Assembly (NCBI GenBank): GCA_964036295.1 | Contig: OZ038469.1 | Location: 11,961,591-12,025,590, forward strand | Length of the DNA stretch: 64,000 nucleotides | Reading direction: 5' to 3' | Source of the DNA: Plumapathes pennacea | Lineage: Eukaryota; Cnidaria; Anthozoa; Antipatharia; Myriopathidae | Part shown: one piece after another, positions 59,448 to 64,000 of the stretch | How positions within the stretch are numbered: the stretch's first letter is position 1 | How the letters are laid out: each line of letters starts with the position of its first letter | Notes under the pieces: generated by a model | The model's database searches: none | What the model was told of the DNA's origin: nothing | The model's input: the letters and a program-made list of their open reading frames with translations, nothing else | Position numbers and translations under genes: made by a program

Positions 59448-60081
59448 TACAAGAATACATTTCAAAGAATGTCCCAAAGTCGTCAAAAGTTCATGATTAT
59501 ACCCGAGCTTACGTACTTCACAATGCTAATGCGTTCCGTGAACGTGCATGTAAACAACATGGAAACAATAAAAAAGCCACAGATGGAAATGGAAAGAGAA
59601 AATTAGGATCACTAAACCATCGCTGCGAGAAAGCTAGAAGCTCAAAAAGAAGATTGCCAAAAGTAACCGAGGTGCTAAGATACGTTTGTATTTTAAAATG
59701 TGTTAAAACACAGGCATTGCAAGATCAGACGTATTCAGAGATCAAAATCACAGAACCAAGTACAATGGGTTTTCTCTGTCAAGGGATATAGAAAAAAATT
59801 CCGGTCCTTCAGTTGTTGATCCAAACAAAACGATCATCGCGGAAGCCATACTTTAAGAGCGATTTTGGCTTGCATTGTTTTTAAGCGTCGGAAGACTTGA
59901 AAATAGCCGTACACAAATGCTTGATGTGTTACCAGCGGGACCCCCGTAAAGTACGAAGGGTTGTGTTTTGCAAATGCTCGATTAAAGATACCGCTTCAAC
60001 CAATGTATCTGTGTTCTGAGCAATATTTGTGTGAAAGAACATCGAATAAGTAGTAGAAGACGTGTCGAAACTTGATAGAAC

Positions 60082-60456
60082 TTGAACTTTTTCCTGCGGG
60101 CAGAGCGTCTCCCTTTGTCGGAAACTCTGCGGCTTTGTATAACGCGCGGCGTATACGAACAGTCGGCGTTTAACTTCGTTTTGCGTGCAGTAAAGGTTCT
60201 TTGTTTATTGTCTGAGGATATTGAATTACTAATAGGATTGAGGCAAATATCACGCGAGATTAAGATACAAGATCTGTCAATGAAATGTCACGAGCATAAT
60301 ATCATAGAACGGGGAATCCCGAATCATCAGCTACTTAGCTTTCACTCACGCCGCTTTAACAAAAGCAGGAAAGACCGGCAGGCGATTACATCGAGAATAT
60401 TTGTCACTGAATACCTCGAAGTCTTCAAGGTTGATATCCAACTATCCGAGCCGTAA
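60082..60456 (+). CDS. Hypothetical open frame, possibly an exon
   Basis: A frame of about 124 codons with no ATG at its start (it opens at a TTG), so it would need an upstream exon if real. The segment SRRFNKSRKDRQAITSRIF is shared, with a frameshift, with the locus at 59154-59480. No family is recognised. Confidence 0.2.
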   Translation: MNFFLRAERLPLSETLRLCITRGVYEQSAFNFVLRAVKVLCLLSEDIELLIGLRQISREIKIQDLSMKCHEHNIIERGIPNHQLLSFHSRRFNKSRKDRQAITSRIFVTEYLEVFKVDIQLSEP

Positions 60457-60682
60457 TTGTTCGCTCCACAAGCCCGTGATGCACGCCTTTGTTGTCACGG
60501 TATTCAAACGTCTGCAGCTTCCGATAGAGATTAATTTCGTATCGACCCAGAATTTTGCGTTAAAGCTTAATGCATAGCAGTCTTGAACATATTAGTGATC
60601 AGACTTGTACATGTAGGATGCGTAACGTCTGAGATGGCTTTTTCATACGAAGTAATTTCATCATGGGAAGTGTCATGTTTTA

Positions 60683-61015
60683 GGCCCCGTCCACACTACG
60701 CCGGATAAATTTGAAAACGCAACTTTATTCTTACGGTTAGGAAAACGCTCTTCAAATTGAATAAATTTGAAAACGACGGCTTTGCGTTTTGGTGTGGACG
60801 AAAAACATTTTGAAAACGGAACTTTTCGAAAACCCTGACTCACGTGGTCACGTCAAGTGGTTTCAAAGATTGTCAGGGACGTTTGTAGAGCAATAACAAT
60901 ACATTTGGGCCCGGAAACATTTTATCCGTTTTCCAGTGTGGACGGAAAACATTTCTTGCGTTTTCAGAGTGAAAGTTGCGTTTTCAAATTTATCCGGCGT
61001 AGTGTGGACGGGGCC
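60683..61015. mobile_element. PIF/Harbinger-like MITE
   Basis: About 333 bp with ~42-bp inverted termini starting GGCCCCGTCCACACTACGCC, flanked on both sides by TTA, which fits the 3-bp target duplication of PIF/Harbinger elements. The interior repeats the GTTTTC/GAAAAC theme (GTGTGGACG, GAAAACG). No transposase. Family assignment is inference from ends and target site. Confidence 0.7.
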
Positions 61016-62289
61016 TTAATGTGCTACAGCTACTTGAACATGATGCACACGCTGGGAAGATGAGATAAGGCTATTACGCTGTCTTACAGCTACTTAAGAT
61101 GTCGGGTATTCCCCAGTCAATCCCATTACAAAATGACAACACAGTTCCTCCACAAAACATGTCAGCTTGAAAATTCACTCAACAAGGTTGCCAGGTTGTA
61201 TAGAAAGCGTCACACAAGTACTTTCACGTGCATCGGAAAGCAATGAAAACTGGGTTGTTGCAAACGAAGAATATTCCTACGGGGCCTTCGATAATTGTTT
61301 TCTCTCAATTATTATAATACACTTTTTCGTGAATATCTGTTTGACCGAAATTAGAAGAAAAGAGGGCAAGAAAAATAAAGGGAGCTCTTGGATCCGTCAT
61401 TTGCAAAAACTGACTCGGCTATAATATCTTTTGCATATAAACGCACGACAAAAGTTCCTCTCCCGGGACCCCGCGTGTCTCTATTCATTGTACTAATGAC
61501 GTCACAAGCGCACTGGCCACGGGCTTGTCTTGTTTATATTCAAATGTGCTAATTGGATCAGCTGTTCCAAACTTTCCACCTGCGAAGCAGAAGAAATTAA
61601 TACAATCGCAGTTATATCTTGCGGTCTGTATTAAATGCCTTTCTGAAGACATGTCACCAAATAGAGGAAATGAAAAACAGCAGTACACGCGGTTGAAATG
61701 GCGACTTCGAGATTTAATTACAACTATCAGTATTGCAATTTCATTTGTTTCTGATTTATACCGTTTTTTCGTATTTACTCTTTGAGCTATAATATCTTGC
61801 TCTTCTGTGTGTTGTTTGCAGGCAAATTTCTGAATGTGCCGAACGTGGTACGAAAATCCCTTCCTAAAATGATCCTTTTCCGTTTGGGAGCCTTTCTATT
61901 TATCCTAAATCGCTTTCTTTAAATAAAACCTTGACAGATCGACTGCGCAAACGGATTGTTGTTTGAAAAACGATAGCGATGTATTTGTACAAGTACTTGC
62001 AAATGTAATCACGAAAAAAATAATGACGCGAAATACGGAGATACTATATCACTAGCACTTTTACTTTGTGAATTAGCATAATGCGCACCTCTGCTAATGA
62101 TAACATTGAAACTGTTCGCAGTTTCTTAGAGCGCTTTTCAATTGACTTTTAGTTGCAGCGCCAATGACAAAGGTATTGAGCCAGCACTTTCTTTCAATCA
62201 AACCAGAAGCCAAACTGTAATTATCAATTGGTTTTAATTTGAATAGGGCCGTCTTCAGATGACTGTCGAAAGTAATCGTGCGATTGCCT

Positions 62290-62497
62290 GTACGACAAAA
62301 AAAAAAAGCCATTTCCAAAACGTTTACCAGGAGGAAATTAACAATACGAAGTATATTTGCTATCCCTCAGGGCCCGGTTTTCAAAGCACGATTAGACAAA
62401 AGAAAAACCCATTTCCAAAACGTTTACCAGGAGGAAATTAACAATACGAAATATATTTGCTATCCCTCAGGGCCCGGTTTTCAAAGCACGATTAGAC

Positions 62498-62528
<31 letters not shown>

Positions 62529-62590
62529 ATTTCCAAAACGTTTACCAGGAGGAAATTAACAATACGAAGTATATTTGCTATCCCTCAGGG
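62290..62590. repeat. Tandem triplication carrying a MITE terminus and A tract
   Basis: The units contain an A-rich tract, 'CCATTTCCAAAACGTTTACC', 'GGAGGAAATTAACAATACGAA', 'TATATTTGCTATCCCTCAGG' and then 'GCCCGGTTTTCAAAGCACGA'. The last block is the left end of the MITE that follows at 62588. A-tract length differs between units (about 12, 5 and 27), which accounts for the differing unit lengths. Confidence 0.85.
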
Positions 62591-62828
62591 CCCGGTTTTT
62601 CAAAGCACGATTAGGCTAATCCTGGATTAGGTCTAAACTTTCCGGCTATTTTGTAGCCTGAAAAGGTGAAAATGTCGTCCACAATGACTTTCTTGATAAC
62701 GTTTTAAGCTGAAACAAGCTTTCTAATCCATCTTAGAACAAAACCCTGCAGTTTATTGGGAGAGAGGTCGAGAGAAAGAATTTCGTTAATCCTGGATTAG
62801 CTTAATCGACTTTCGAAAAACCGGGCCC
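62588..62828. mobile_element. MITE with GGGCCCGGTTTTTC termini, third copy
   Basis: About 241 bp, in the same orientation as 18888-19129 and closely similar along its length (TTTAGAACAAAACCCTGCAG-type interior, 'GTCGAGAGAAAGAATTTCGTT'). Confidence 0.8.
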
Positions 62829-63471
62829 AAGGCAGCAACCCGTATCCTGAACGAGTGTTGGAGAAAAAGTTTGCAGAAAAAAGAAATTGCATGAAATTTA
62901 TTTTTCCATTCCTCCTCACGAAATCAAAAGGTCAGATCCTAAAATCAACCAAAAATAGATCAAATAGAGTGGTAAAGATAAAGTTGAGAATATAAAGGTT
63001 GAACTGGATAACGACGCGCCACAATCCGCAACCAACGTTGGGAAGAGACTGTCCTTCATGTAAGTACTACATATGGTGAGCCATCGGGCGCACAAGCGCT
63101 GGTTTGACTTGCAGGCTCTGGGTCCGAGATACCCACAAAGCCTTGCCGCTTGCATACTAAACCTGGCGGAAGCAAGGACGATTTTACCAAGGCTAGTCGT
63201 TTTAAACGGACCCCCTGGCACTGTAGAAGGTACTTAACTAATCTTTTAACCTGCAAATTTGATCATGTCCTGCATTTATATTTGTCAATACCCGCAATCG
63301 TGTTGCTTACTTTATCCAACGTGTCAGTGATTGTTGTGCCCAGCAGCACACAGCAGAAGCGCATGCGCACACGTGATATGCACGAAGTTCAAAAATTATT
63401 TTGAACGTAAACATGTTTGCTAGTAGTCTTTCATGTGAAATTTATTAGATTTGCAGAGCCATAAAGTGGAC

Positions 63472-63660
63472 ATGAGGTTGGCATTTTTCGTCCTGGTATT
63501 TTCTGTTGGCGTATTCAACTGTCGAAGCGATTTGATTGCCAAAAGCAGCGTAACGATGTGTGAAAACAGTGCGGCTGATAATGAAGATCCGTTTAACGTT
63601 GTCGACAACAAGGCCTGCGAAAAGAAGCTTATAGTGACTATGTCAGTTCAAAGTGGGCAG
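63472..63660 (+). CDS. Possible first exon of a secreted protein (partial)
   Basis: ATG followed by MRLAFFVLVFSVGVFNCRS, a good signal peptide, then an acidic stretch with two Cys (MCENSAADNEDPF; NKACEKKLIV). The frame runs 63 codons to CAG|GTAGGAAG, a good donor in phase 0. Without splicing it would stop four codons later. The rest of the gene would lie in or beyond the last 340 bp; I could not identify the next exon. Family unknown. Confidence 0.4.
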
Positions 63661-64000
63661 GTAGGAAGTAATTAAATTGTGTTTAGCATAGGAAGCCAGT
63701 CATTTCCAAAATACACAGTTACGTCTCGAAAGCGAATCCAATTTGTAGCCAATTGCTTCTCTATCAGATCTGTAAGGTTCAGAACAATGTGGTACAACCA
63801 AAATCAAGGACTTCATAGTTGGGATCGTCTCACATTTACAAATTGTCGCTACAACACTGGATTTCCGTTAGATCATTATGATCAGTGTCTTTCCCTAAAT
63901 ACTTTAACATGAATAGATCGGATATATTTCATCGTACATGCATTTATTCGTTACCCTGGTTATGTTTGGTCCCAGAGATTTTTATCGCCGCTCGGAGGAT

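Larger units (their letters stand above)
61016..63471. other. Gene-poor region
   Basis: Contains a CRE-like TGACGTCA at 61497, several short unsupported ORFs (for example 61525-61785), a fragment of the 11721-type element near 62246, a triplicated A-tract repeat (62290-62590) and a full GGGCCCGG MITE (62588-62828). No recognised gene. Confidence 0.5.

Overview
This is eukaryotic, animal DNA. Genes are split by short spliceosomal introns (GT...AG, phase-consistent), intergenic DNA is AT-rich and packed with small inverted-repeat elements, and the recognisable genes are metazoan: ADCK1, a neurexin-like receptor, a SID1-family membrane protein and NEMF. The repeat load and gene set suggest a cnidarian, most likely an anthozoan such as a stony coral. 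The host assignment is inference; no single feature proves it.

Layout. (1) 1-1631: repeats and 3' flank. (2) 1632-16308: two complete 7-exon genes, head to head (minus 7079->1632, plus 11071->16308), encode ~711 and ~709 aa CocE/NonD-type (X-Pro dipeptidyl-peptidase S15-like) alpha/beta hydrolases of bacterial architecture. Intron positions and phases are the same in both, so they arose by inverted duplication after introns were gained. (3) 17442-23594 (+): ADCK1, 8 exons, 542 aa. (4) 25679-33988 (-): neurexin-like receptor (signal peptide, LamG-EGF-LamG, Ser/Gly/acidic stalk, one TM, short tail), two coding exons separated by a 6.4 kb repeat-filled intron. (5) 35630-38512 (+): SID1/SIDT-type protein, 821 aa in only two coding exons. 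(6) 39402-55713 (+): NEMF (Rqc2/Caliban/Tae2 family), reconstructed as 32 coding exons and 1125 aa, with every exon junction in phase. (7) 55714-64000: gene-poor; a few weak small ORFs, one possible secreted-protein first exon near the right edge, and several transposon-like repeats.

These genes do not form one pathway. ADCK1 is mitochondrial, NEMF acts in ribosome-associated quality control, SIDT proteins are CREST-superfamily membrane proteins linked to dsRNA/cholesterol transport, and neurexin-like proteins act in adhesion. The most unusual coding content is the tandem pair of bacterial-type hydrolases. The most unusual non-coding content is the collection of fold-back elements: two divergent copies share one loop sequence, and another carries a hammerhead-ribozyme-like motif on both arms.

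Coding coordinates were derived by hand from reading frames, splice consensus and remembered family alignments. No database search was run.
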